From assembly GCF_022771645.1 (NCBI RefSeq), contig NZ_JALFCU010000108.1:1-25873 (forward strand): 25,873 nucleotides of DNA, given 5' to 3'. This DNA comes from Selenomonas sp. (GTDB lineage: Bacteria > Bacillota > Negativicutes > Selenomonadales > Selenomonadaceae). The number at the start of each line of letters is the position of its first letter. Within the stretch, counting starts at the first letter, position 1. The position numbers and the translations under genes are program-made. Positions 6,642 through 16,000 of this stretch are shown piece by piece. Below the pieces are notes generated by a model. The model was not told where the DNA came from and made no database searches. It saw only the letters and a list, made by a program, of their open reading frames with translations.

Positions 6642-9110
6642 TTGGCAAGAGAGAAGAAGGAAATCAAAAGGGATCGTGAATTTGACGCGTTGAAGGATTC
6701 GTTGCGCCTGCGCTTCGTCAACACCGCCCATGTCATGTGGGGCCGTGAAATCAACGAGCTCACGAAAAATGAGGTGTACCAGACGGTCGCCGCGACGGCA
6801 AAACAGTTCATCACGGAGAACTGGATCAAGACGAACAGCACGTACATGCAGCGCCAGGAGAAGCAGGTCTACTATTTCTCCATCGAGTTCCTGCTCGGCC
6901 GCTTGCTGAAGTCGAACCTCATCAACCTCGGCATCGAGGAAGCGGTCGAGGACGTCCTCGACGGCCTCGGCATCAACTTGCAGGATACGTACGAGGAAGA
7001 GCCGGACGCCGGCCTCGGCAACGGCGGCCTCGGCCGCCTCGCGGCGTGCTTCATCGACTCGATGGCCGCGCATCGCCTGCCGGGCCACGGCTGCAGTATC
7101 CGCTACAAGTACGGCCTGTTCGAGCAGAAGATCATCGACGGCAACCAGGCCGAGATTCCGGACAACTGGCTGAGCAACGGCTTCGCCTGGGAGTACCGCA
7201 AGCCGGATAAGTCCATCGACGTCAAGTTCAACGGCAACGCCTACATGAAGGAAATGGAAGACGGCAGCCTCAAGCTCGTCTACGAGAACCCGATGACCGT
7301 CATGGCCGTGCCATACGATGTGCCAATCGTCGGCTACCATAACAACACGGTCAACACGCTGCGCCTCTGGAATGCCGAGGTCAACCGCGACTTTTCGGAC
7401 TACGGCCGCCTCTCGCAGGAGGATATGCGCCGCAAGACGGAGTACCGCAATTTCGTCGAAAGCATCACCGAGTTCCTCTATCCCGATGACAGCACGTACG
7501 ACGGCCGCCGCCTGCGTCTGATCCAGGAATACTTCATGGTTTCCGCCGGCGTGCAGAGCATCGTACGCCATTACGTAAAGACGGGCATGAACCTGCACGA
7601 CTTCTCGAAAAAAATCGCCATCCACATCAACGACACGCACCCGGCGCTCTGCGTTGCTGAGCTCATGCGCATTCTCGTCGACGAGCACGACTTCGAGTGG
7701 AACGAGGCATGGGCCATCACGAAGAACACGATGGCGTACACGAACCACACGATTATGCCGGAAGCGCTCGAAAAGTGGCCGATCGACATGTTCCGCCCGC
7801 TCCTGCCGCGTATCTACATGATCATCGACGAGATCAACCGCCGCTGGGTCGAAGACGTGCGCGACCGCTATCCGAACGATGAGGGCCGCGTGCGCGAGCT
7901 CTCCATCATCCAGGACGGCATGGTGCACATGGCGCGCCTCGCCATCGTCGGCAGCCACAGCGTCAACGGCGTCGCAAAGATCCATTCCGGCATCTTGAAA
8001 TCGACGACGCTCCGCCCGTTCTACGAGTACAATCCGCGTCTCTTCAACAACAAGACGAACGGCATCACGCATCGCCGCTGGCTCATGGGCGCGAACCCCG
8101 AGCTCATGGCGCTCCTCGACAAGACCATCGGCAGCTGCCGCTGGCACCGCCATCCCGAGCAGCTCGACCTCTTCAACGAGGCCATTGACGACAAGCCGGT
8201 GCTGAAGCAGCTCGAGGAAATCAAGCTCATCCGCAAGAAGGCGCTCGCGGCCTACGTCAAGAAGCACAACGGCATCGATGTCGACCCGAACACGATTTTC
8301 GACATCCAGGTCAAGCGCATCCATTCGTACAAGCGCCAGCTGCTCAACATCCTCCACATCATGCACCAGTACCGCCATCTGAAGATGCATGACGAAAACT
8401 TCGAGATGCTGCCGACGACGTATTTCTTCGGCGGCAAGGCCGCGCCGAGCTACTACATCGCGAAAAAGACGATCCGCCTCATCAACGCCGTCGCGGACAA
8501 GGTCAACAACGACCCCGAGACGAACAAGATGCTGAAAGTTGTCTTCATCGAGAACTTCGGCGTGTCCGTCGGCGAGATCGTCTATCCGGCCGCTGACGTC
8601 TCCGAGCAGATTTCGACGGCATCGAAGGAAGCGTCCGGCACGGGCAACATGAAGTTCATGATGAACGGCGCCATCACGCTCGGCACGCTCGACGGCGCAA
8701 ACGTCGAGATGCGCGACGCGGTCGGCGGCGACGAGCACATCGTCATCTTCGGCCTCAAGGCGGACCAGGTGCTCGACTACTACGCGAACGGCGGCTACTC
8801 CGCATGGGACGAGTACAACCAGAACGAAGACCTCCGCGCGGTCGTCAACCAGCTGACGGACGGTACGTACGGCGACAACCATTCGCTGTTCGATTACCTC
8901 GTCCACGAAAACGATGAATTCTTCATTCTGAAGGATTTCCAGGCGTATGCCGAGGCGCATAAAGAAGTCTACCGCCGCTACAAGGATCGTTTCCATTGGC
9001 TGCGCAGCTGCGCCGTCAACATCGCGAACTCCGGCGTGTTCTCGTCCGACCGCACCATCGACGAGTACGCGAACGAGATCTGGCAGGTCAAGCCGGTTAT
9101 GATCGGCTGA
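6642..9110 (+). CDS. glgP: Glycogen/maltodextrin phosphorylase
   Basis: GlgP releases glucose-1-phosphate from the non-reducing ends of alpha-1,4-glucans using inorganic phosphate and pyridoxal phosphate. The 822-residue product has the full phosphorylase fold, including EEPDAGLGNGGLGRLAACF near the substrate site. The PLP site is TGNMKFMMNG, with the Schiff-base lysine at about residue 671. I chose TTG at 6642, since GGGGAG (6628-6633) is 8 bases upstream. This gives MAREKKEIKRDREFD after initiation; a TTG further upstream at 6579 has no ribosome site. It sits between the synthetic genes of the operon, so synthesis and breakdown enzymes are made together and probably controlled by metabolites. 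Confidence 0.95.
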   Translation: MAREKKEIKRDREFDALKDSLRLRFVNTAHVMWGREINELTKNEVYQTVAATAKQFITENWIKTNSTYMQRQEKQVYYFSIEFLLGRLLKSNLINLGIEEAVEDVLDGLGINLQDTYEEEPDAGLGNGGLGRLAACFIDSMAAHRLPGHGCSIRYKYGLFEQKIIDGNQAEIPDNWLSNGFAWEYRKPDKSIDVKFNGNAYMKEMEDGSLKLVYENPMTVMAVPYDVPIVGYHNNTVNTLRLWNAEVNRDFSDYGRLSQEDMRRKTEYRNFVESITEFLYPDDSTYDGRRLRLIQEYFMVSAGVQSIVRHYVKTGMNLHDFSKKIAIHINDTHPALCVAELMRILVDEHDFEWNEAWAITKNTMAYTNHTIMPEALEKWPIDMFRPLLPRIYMIIDEINRRWVEDVRDRYPNDEGRVRELSIIQDGMVHMARLAIVGSHSVNGVAKIHSGILKSTTLRPFYEYNPRLFNNKTNGITHRRWLMGANPELMALLDKTIGSCRWHRHPEQLDLFNEAIDDKPVLKQLEEIKLIRKKALAAYVKKHNGIDVDPNTIFDIQVKRIHSYKRQLLNILHIMHQYRHLKMHDENFEMLPTTYFFGGKAAPSYYIAKKTIRLINAVADKVNNDPETNKMLKVVFIENFGVSVGEIVYPAADVSEQISTASKEASGTGNMKFMMNGAITLGTLDGANVEMRDAVGGDEHIVIFGLKADQVLDYYANGGYSAWDEYNQNEDLRAVVNQLTDGTYGDNHSLFDYLVHENDEFFILKDFQAYAEAHKEVYRRYKDRFHWLRSCAVNIANSGVFSSDRTIDEYANEIWQVKPVMIG

Positions 9111-9188
9111 GAGAGACCAGACCGAACGGAAGACGACGAAATATGGTCAGGGGCCTTTGACAGTTTAGAACTTTGAGGGGGGGTTCTC

Positions 9189-11378
9189 ATGAAAACATCA
9201 GATCTGAGTGAGTTCGATCTGTACTTGTTCCATCAGGGGACGAATTATCATGCCTATGAGATGCTCGGGGCGCATTTCGTGGAGCAGGACGGCAAAAAAG
9301 GGGTAAGATTTGCCGTCTGGGCGCCGCATGCGAAATCCGTCAGCGTCGTCGGTGATTTCAACAACTGGGATACGCGCGTCGACCCGATGTTGCGCATCCA
9401 AGACGGCGAAATCTGGGAGTGCTTCATCGAAGGGCTCAAGGAAGGCGACATCTACAAGTACGCGATCGAGCCGCAGTGGGGCGGGCCGCACATCATGAAG
9501 GCGGATCCGTACGGGTTCTACGCCGAGAAAAAACCGAATACGGCCTCGTGCCTCTACGACCTCTCCCACTATGAGTGGAAGGATCAGGCGTGGCAGGACC
9601 GGAAGGCGAAGGAGTCGAGCTACGAGCGCCCGATGCTCACTTACGAAGTGCACGCGGGCTCGTGGCGGCGCTCGATGGACGGCGAATATCTCTCGTACCG
9701 GGAGCTCGCCGACCAGCTCGTCGACTACGCCGCGAAGATGCATTACACGCACATCGAGTTCATGCCGCTCTGCGAGCATCCGTTCGATGGCTCGTGGGGC
9801 TATCAGGCGACGGGCTACTATGCCGTGACGAGCCGCTACGGCAACCCGGACGATTTCCGCTACCTCGTCGACAAGGCGCACGCCGCCGGCCTCGGCATCA
9901 TCATGGACTGGGTGCCGGGCCACTTCTGCAAGGACGAGCAGGGGCTCCGCCATTTCGACGGCAGCACGCTCTACGAGTCCGACAACGAGCAGCGCGCCGA
10001 AAACTGGGAATGGGGCACGACGAATTTCGACTACGGCCGCACGGAAGTGCAGAGCTTCCTCATTTCGAATGCGCTGTTCTGGTTCGAGGAGTACCACATC
10101 GACGGCCTGCGCATCGACGCGGTCGCGAATATGCTGTACCTGAACTATGGCCGCAAAGATGGCGAGTGGACGCCGAACAAGTACGGCGACACGGGCAACC
10201 TCGAGGCCATGGATTTCCTCAAGAAGCTCAACGAGACGATTTTCAAGTATCATCCGCAGGCGCTCATGATCGCCGAGGAGTCGACGGCCTGGCCGCTGAT
10301 CTCGAAACCGGTGTACATGGGCGGCATGGGCTTCAACTACAAGTGGAACATGGGCTGGATGAACGACATGCTCAAGTACATGAGCCTCGACCCCATCTAC
10401 CGCAAATGGAACCACGACAAGGTCACGTTCTCGTTCATGTACGCGTTCAGCGAAAACTTCGTGCTGCCGCTGTCGCATGACGAGGTCGTGCACGGCAAGT
10501 GCTCGCTCATCAGCAAGATGCCGGGCGACTACTGGCAGAAATTCGCGAATTTGCGTGCGTTCTTCGGCTACTGGATCGCGCATCCGGGCAAGAAGCTCCT
10601 GTTCATGGGCGGCGAGTTCGGCCAGTTCATCGAGTGGAAGTACGACGACAGCCTCGATTGGCATCTCGTGCAGAAATACCCGATGCACACGAAGATGCTC
10701 GAGTACAGCCGCGCGCTGAACAAGTTCTACTGCGAGAACAAGGTCTTCTGGGAAGTCGATTTCGATTGGAACGGCTTCCAGTGGATCGACCCGGACGACA
10801 ACGAGAACAGCGTCATCTCCTTCATCCGCAAGGCGAAGGATGGCGACGACTTCATCATCGCGCTCTGCAACTTCACGCCGGAAGTGCGCCACGACTATCG
10901 TATCGGCGTGCCGAAGAAAGGCGTGTACTGCGAGGTCTTCAACAGCGATGACGAAGTGTTCGGCGGCAGTGGCGTCAAGAACGGCGACATCCAGTCCGAG
11001 GACATCCCGTGGCACAACCGCGAGCAGTCCATCGCGTTGACGGTCCCGCCGCTCGCGACGGTCTACCTGCGCCTGCGCGGCACGGCGGCGGCCGGCCGCA
11101 AGGACGACAAGCTCGAAGAACCGCTCGACATCGAGGGCAAGCCGGAGACGCAGGCGGAATCCGCCGAGACGGCAAAGAAGACGGCGGCGAAGAAGCCGGC
11201 TGCCAAGAAGCCAGCCGCAAAGAAAACGACGACGCGCAAGACGCCGGCGAAGAAGACCACGAAGTCCACAAAGACCACGAAAACGACAAAGACAACGGCA
11301 AAGAAGCCGACGACCGCCCGCAAGAGCACGACGCGGACGACCACGCGCAAGAAAACGGCGAAAGCTGCCAATGAATGA
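9189..11378 (+). CDS. glgB: 1,4-alpha-glucan branching enzyme with basic C-terminal tail
   Basis: GlgB cuts alpha-1,4-glucan and rejoins it as alpha-1,6 branches. The 729-residue product has a CBM48-like N-terminal domain (VRFAVWAPHAKSVSVVGDFNN, about residues 39-59) and a GH13 barrel. Catalytic residues are D310 (DGLRIDAVANM), E363 (MIAEEST) and D431 (PLSHDEVVHGK). A C-terminal beta domain ends near PPLATVYLRLRG. Beyond the enzyme core, residues 638-662 are an acidic linker, and residues 663-729 are a Lys/Thr/Ala tail absent from ordinary GlgB. ATG at 9189 follows GAGGGGGGG (9175-9183), whose seven-G run could be prone to slippage. The stop overlaps an ATG in another frame that is not the glgA start. 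Confidence 0.97.
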   Translation: MKTSDLSEFDLYLFHQGTNYHAYEMLGAHFVEQDGKKGVRFAVWAPHAKSVSVVGDFNNWDTRVDPMLRIQDGEIWECFIEGLKEGDIYKYAIEPQWGGPHIMKADPYGFYAEKKPNTASCLYDLSHYEWKDQAWQDRKAKESSYERPMLTYEVHAGSWRRSMDGEYLSYRELADQLVDYAAKMHYTHIEFMPLCEHPFDGSWGYQATGYYAVTSRYGNPDDFRYLVDKAHAAGLGIIMDWVPGHFCKDEQGLRHFDGSTLYESDNEQRAENWEWGTTNFDYGRTEVQSFLISNALFWFEEYHIDGLRIDAVANMLYLNYGRKDGEWTPNKYGDTGNLEAMDFLKKLNETIFKYHPQALMIAEESTAWPLISKPVYMGGMGFNYKWNMGWMNDMLKYMSLDPIYRKWNHDKVTFSFMYAFSENFVLPLSHDEVVHGKCSLISKMPGDYWQKFANLRAFFGYWIAHPGKKLLFMGGEFGQFIEWKYDDSLDWHLVQKYPMHTKMLEYSRALNKFYCENKVFWEVDFDWNGFQWIDPDDNENSVISFIRKAKDGDDFIIALCNFTPEVRHDYRIGVPKKGVYCEVFNSDDEVFGGSGVKNGDIQSEDIPWHNREQSIALTVPPLATVYLRLRGTAAAGRKDDKLEEPLDIEGKPETQAESAETAKKTAAKKPAAKKPAAKKTTTRKTPAKKTTKSTKTTKTTKTTAKKPTTARKSTTRTTTRKKTAKAANE
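11175..11375 (+). other. Histone-H1-like basic tail of GlgB (coding segment)
   Basis: Residues 663-729 of GlgB contain 21 Lys and 4 Arg among 67 residues, the rest mainly Thr, Ala and Pro, with no acidic residue except the last one. It opens with three KKxAA units (KKTAA, KKPAA, KKPAA) and continues with K-T-T repeats. The DNA is correspondingly repetitive (AAG/ACG/ACC codons). It resembles the disordered tails of histone H1 and of some bacterial HU proteins. The role is unknown; binding to nucleic acid, polyphosphate or another anionic partner is conceivable. Confidence 0.85.
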
Positions 11379-11452
11379 GACGTGGCGCCAGAAACGAATG
11401 GAAAAGAGCAGATGACAGATTTTGTGTTTTTCCTGAGGGAGGATATGCGGGT

Positions 11453-12886
11453 ATGAAAGTATTGTATGTTGCAGCCGAAGCAGTTCCTTTTGCCAAGACG
11501 GGCGGCCTCGCCGACGTCGCTGGCTCGCTGCCGAAAGCACTCAAAGAAGATGGCGTGGACGTCCGCGTCATCATGCCGAAGTTCGGCAAGATCCCCGAGA
11601 AGTACCGCGACAACATGGAACACGTCTATGACGGCGAGATCAATGTCGCCTGGCGTTCGAAGTTCGTCGGCCTCGACAAGTATGAGCTTGACGGTGTGAC
11701 GTATTACTTCGTCGACAACGAAGAATATTTCAACCGCGAAGGCTTCTATGGCTACGACGATGATGCGGAGCGCTTCTCGTTCTTCTGCCGCGCCGTGCTG
11801 AACCTGCTGCCGGCCATGGATTTCTGGCCGGACGTCATCAACACGAACGACTGGCATGCCGGCCTTGTCAACGTGTTCCTGAAGCTCGAGCACATGGGCG
11901 ATGCGCGCTACGATAACATCAAGACGGTCTACACGATCCACAACCTGAAATATCAGGGCGTGTTCCCGAAGAATGTCATGGCTGACGTGCTCGGCCTCGA
12001 CTGGAAGTATTTCAACAACGGCGACCTCGAGTTCTACGATGCCGTGAACTTCATGAAGGGCGGCATCATCTACGCCGACCACGTCACGACGGTCTCGCGC
12101 ACGTACGCGAACGAGATCCAGTATCCGTATTTCGGCGAGCACCTCGACGGCCTGCTCAGGAGCCGCGCCGACGACCTCACGGGCATCGTGAACGGCATCG
12201 ACTACGATGCGTACAATCCGGCGACGGACGAGATGATTTTCGAGAAATACGATGCGGACTGCCTGTATCGCAAGGCCAACAACAAGACGGAGCTCCAGAA
12301 CAAGCTCGGCCTGCCCGTTGACCGCAGCGTGCCGCTCGTTTCCATCGTCTCGCGCCTCGTCGAGCCGAAAGGCATGGACCTCATCGTGCGCATGATGGAC
12401 GAGATCCTCCAGCACGAGAACATCCAGCTCGTCGTGCTCGGCACGGGCGAGAAGCGCTATGAGGACTGGTTCAAGGGACTCGCTTGGCGCTTCCCGAAGA
12501 AAGTCTCGACGAACATCTATTTCTCGAACGAGCTCGCGCACAAGATCTATGCGTCGGCCGACATCTTCCTCATGCCGTCGAACTACGAGCCGTGCGGCAT
12601 CGGCCAGCTCATCGCTCTCCGGTACGGCACGATTCCGGTTGTGCGCCTGACGGGCGGCCTCCGCGACACGGTCACGCAGTACAGCAAGTACACGAACGAA
12701 GGCAACGGCTTCACGTTCGAGAACTACAACGCCCATGAGATGATGTATTCGCTGAAGCGTGCACTCAGCGCCTTCCATAACTATGAGATTTGGCACAAGA
12801 TCCAGGAGAATGCCGTGAACTCGGACTACAGCTGGAAGAATTCTGCCAAGGAATATGAAGCACTTTACGAAGAGCTGACCAAGTAA
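11453..12886 (+). CDS. glgA: Glycogen synthase (ADP-glucose)
   Basis: GlgA adds glucose from ADP-glucose to the growing alpha-1,4 chain (GT5 family). The 477-residue product matches the usual length. It begins MKVLYVAAEAVPFAKTGGLADV, with the ADP-glucose-binding KTGGL at residues 15-19. The C-terminal site PSNYEPCGIGQL has the conserved Glu at residue 379. I chose ATG at 11453, because GAGGGAGGA (11435-11443) lies 9 bases before it and the family N-terminus fits exactly. An in-frame ATG at 11375 overlaps the glgB stop but would add 26 unrelated residues. It is the last gene of the operon and is followed by a strong terminator. Confidence 0.97.
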   Translation: MKVLYVAAEAVPFAKTGGLADVAGSLPKALKEDGVDVRVIMPKFGKIPEKYRDNMEHVYDGEINVAWRSKFVGLDKYELDGVTYYFVDNEEYFNREGFYGYDDDAERFSFFCRAVLNLLPAMDFWPDVINTNDWHAGLVNVFLKLEHMGDARYDNIKTVYTIHNLKYQGVFPKNVMADVLGLDWKYFNNGDLEFYDAVNFMKGGIIYADHVTTVSRTYANEIQYPYFGEHLDGLLRSRADDLTGIVNGIDYDAYNPATDEMIFEKYDADCLYRKANNKTELQNKLGLPVDRSVPLVSIVSRLVEPKGMDLIVRMMDEILQHENIQLVVLGTGEKRYEDWFKGLAWRFPKKVSTNIYFSNELAHKIYASADIFLMPSNYEPCGIGQLIALRYGTIPVVRLTGGLRDTVTQYSKYTNEGNGFTFENYNAHEMMYSLKRALSAFHNYEIWHKIQENAVNSDYSWKNSAKEYEALYEELTK

Positions 12887-12902
12887 GACGTTCTGCCAGG
12901 TC

Positions 12903-12935
12903 AGGGCCCGGCAAGGAGTTGCCGGGCCCTTTTTC
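12903..12935 (+). terminator. Terminator of the glycogen operon
   Basis: A perfect 12-base-pair GC-rich stem (12903-12914 with 12919-12930) has a GGAG loop and is followed by TTTTTC. It lies 17 bases after the glgA stop. Confidence 0.93.
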
Positions 12936-13002
12936 TTGGTACGAAATTTGAATAAATTTTCTATCAAGGGAATTTGTTTCATTTAGCAAGGAGAGAAGGC
13001 TT

Positions 13003-16000
13003 ATGATAGAGCGAGGACAGGCGGAACACGATTCGCAAAAGATCTATTATCGTTCCACTGTCGGCGCAGCCGAGGCCGGCACGATCGTCGAGCTCGGCAT
13101 CCGCCTGCGGACCAGGGAGGACATCCGGCAGGTGCTGCTGCGCGTCTGGCGGGAGGGGGACGGGGAAAAACTCTACCCGCTCGAGACCACGGACGATCCG
13201 GAAGCCGAAGAAAAGTTCTACAGGGGGCAGCTGCCGCTGCCGGAGCGCGGCTGCCTCGTCTGGTATTATTTCATCATCACGACGGCGACGGGCACGCGAT
13301 TCTACGGCAACAACCCTGAGCAGCTCGGCGGCGTCGGCGAGCTCTACGACCAGGCGCCGCCGTCGTACCAGATCACGGTGTACGACGCAGGCGCGAAGAC
13401 GCCGGACTGGTTCAAGCACGCCGTCATGTATCAGATTTTCCCCGACCGCTTCTGTCGCGTCGGCGACCAGATTATCGAGAAGCGCGGCTCCGTGTTCCAT
13501 GCGTCGTGGCACGATGATCCGTGCTACTACAAAGACCCGGACACGAAGGAGATCGTCGCGTACGATTTCTTTGGCGGCAACCTGCGCGGCATCGAGTCGA
13601 AGCTGCCGTACCTCAAAGAGCTCGGCATCGACACGATCTACCTGAACCCCGTGTTCGAGTCCGAGAGCAATCATCATTATGACACGGGCGATTATCTGAA
13701 AATCGATCCGATCCTCGGCACGAACGAGGATTTCCAGCACCTCATCGCGGCGACGAAAAAACTGAACATGCACGTCATCCTCGACGGCGTGTTCAGCCAT
13801 ACGGGCAGCAACAGCCGTTATTTCAACCGGCAGGGCCAGTATGACTCGGTCGGCGCGTACCAGTCGAAGGATTCGCCGTATTATGAGTGGTACAATTTCC
13901 GCAACTTCCCGAACGACTACGAGAGCTGGTGGAACTTCGACACGCTGCCGGATGTCAAGGAGACGACGCCGTCGTACATGGACTTCATCATCCGGGGCAA
14001 GGACAGCGTGCTTCATCATTGGCTGAAGGAAGGCATCAGCGGCTGGCGCCTCGACGTCATCGATGAGCTGCCGGCGGCATTCTCGCAGGCGTTCTACAAG
14101 GAGCTCAAGGCCACGAACCCAGATGCCGTCATGATCGGCGAGGTCTGGGAGGACGCGTCGCACAAGGTCGCGTACGGCCAGCAGCGCGAATATCTCTGCG
14201 GCCACGAGATGGACAGCGCAATGAACTATCCGCTGCGGCAGCACCTCTTTGATTTCCTCATGGGCTATATCGACGGCAAGCTTGCGATGCGCCGCATGGA
14301 GAGCTTGCGCGAGAATTATCCGAAAGAAAATTTCTACGCGATGATGAACCTCATCGGCAGCCATGACATCGTGCGCGCCGTGACGTTCCTCGGCGAGGCG
14401 CCGCACTACGACGGCATGCCGGCCATCGCCCAGTCGCGCTACCGCATGGACGAGGACCACTACAACCTCGGCCTCGCGCGCCTCCAGATGGCGGTGCTGT
14501 TCCAGATGACGTATCCGGGCGCGCCGTGCGTCTACTACGGCGACGAGATCGCCATGCAGGGCTTCAAAGACCCGTACAACCGCCGCCCGTACAAATGGGA
14601 CGAGACGGACACGTACGTGCGCGACCATTACAAGAAGTACATCAAAGAACGCAACGAGCACACCGTGCTTCAGACGGGCGAGCTGCTGCCGCTTTACGGC
14701 GACGGTGATCTGCTCGCGTACGCGCGCGTCGTGCGCGGCGGCCGCGACGTGTTCGGCGCAAAGGCGGAGAACGACTGCTACGTCGTGGCGTTCAACCGCC
14801 ATCGTTCGGACGAACAGACGCTCACGGTGCAGGTCGGCGACTTCGCAGCCGGCACGTTCGTCGACGCGTTCCATCCGGAAAAGACGTATGACGTCACGCG
14901 CGGCGAGCTCACGATCCGCATCCCGGCGATGAAGGCCGTGCTGCTCCACGCGAAGAAAGAGGCGCGGAAGTACGACCGCAAGGCCGGCGTGCTGCTCCAT
15001 CCGACGTCGCTGCCGTCGAAATACGGCATCGGCGACCTCGGCAAGGAAGCGTACAAATTCATCGACTTCCTCGCGGAGGCCGGGCAGAGTGTCTGGCAGA
15101 TCTTACCGCTCGGCCCCGTCGGCTTCGGCTATTCGCCGTATCAGTCGCCGTCGGCGTTCGCGGGCAATCCGATGCTCATCGACCTCGACGACCTCGTGCG
15201 CCGCGAATGGCTGCAGGCTGCCGACGTCAAAGTGCTGTTCCCGGGCACGAGCTCGTTCGTCGATTTCGAGCGCGTCTGGGCGTTCAAGCAGAAGTGCCTG
15301 AAGAAAGCGTACACGCACTTCCGCAAGACGGGCGGCGAGCAGTCGCCGGAATACCTGCGCTTCTGCGAGCGTGAGAAGGCGTGGCTCGGCGACTACGCGC
15401 TGTTCATGGCCGCAAAGCACGACTTCAAGCACGAAGACTGGACGAAGTGGCCGGAGGCCGTGAAGCGCCGCACGCCGAAAGCGTTGCGCGAGCTCGCTGA
15501 CCGCCTTGAAGAACACGTCGGCTTCCAGAAGTTCCAGCAGTTCCTGTTCGACGAGCAGTGGACGAAGCTGCACGAGTACGCGAAGGGCAAGGGCATCCAG
15601 ATCCTTGGCGATATGCCGATCTTCGTCTCGGCCGACAGCGCGGACGTCTGGGCGAACCAAGGGCTCTTTGACCTGAACCTCGACGGCACGCCGAAGACCG
15701 TCGCGGGCGTCCCGCCCGATTACTTCAGCGCGACGGGACAGCTCTGGGGCAACCCGCAGTACGATTGGGACGCGATGCGCGACGAGAAATACGCTTGGTG
15801 GATCGCGCGCTTCCAGAAGCTCTTCCGCCTCGTCGACATCGTGCGCATCGATCACTTCCGCGGCTTCGAAGCGTTCTGGGAAGTCGACGGCAAGGCGAAG
15901 ACCGCCATCAACGGCCGCTGGGTGCAAGGCCCGGGCAAGCCGTTCTTTGACGCTGTCAAGGCGGCGCTCGGCGGCGAGCTGCCTGTCGTGGCCGAAGACC

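Noticed and set aside
6636..8996. 786-codon antisense reading frame over glgP
   Set aside because: It mirrors codon bias of glgP, with no recognisable domain or start signal.
11375..11452. glgA start overlapping the glgB stop (ATGA)
   Set aside because: It would add 26 residues ahead of the exact GlgA N-terminus; a strong ribosome site supports 11453.
9198..11540. 780-codon antisense reading frame over glgB
   Set aside because: Same reason; it runs through the repetitive tail as Arg/Leu-rich nonsense and is not a plausible protein.
12979..15000. 673-codon antisense reading frame over the GH13 half of the fusion
   Set aside because: Shadow of a real gene with all catalytic residues on the plus strand.
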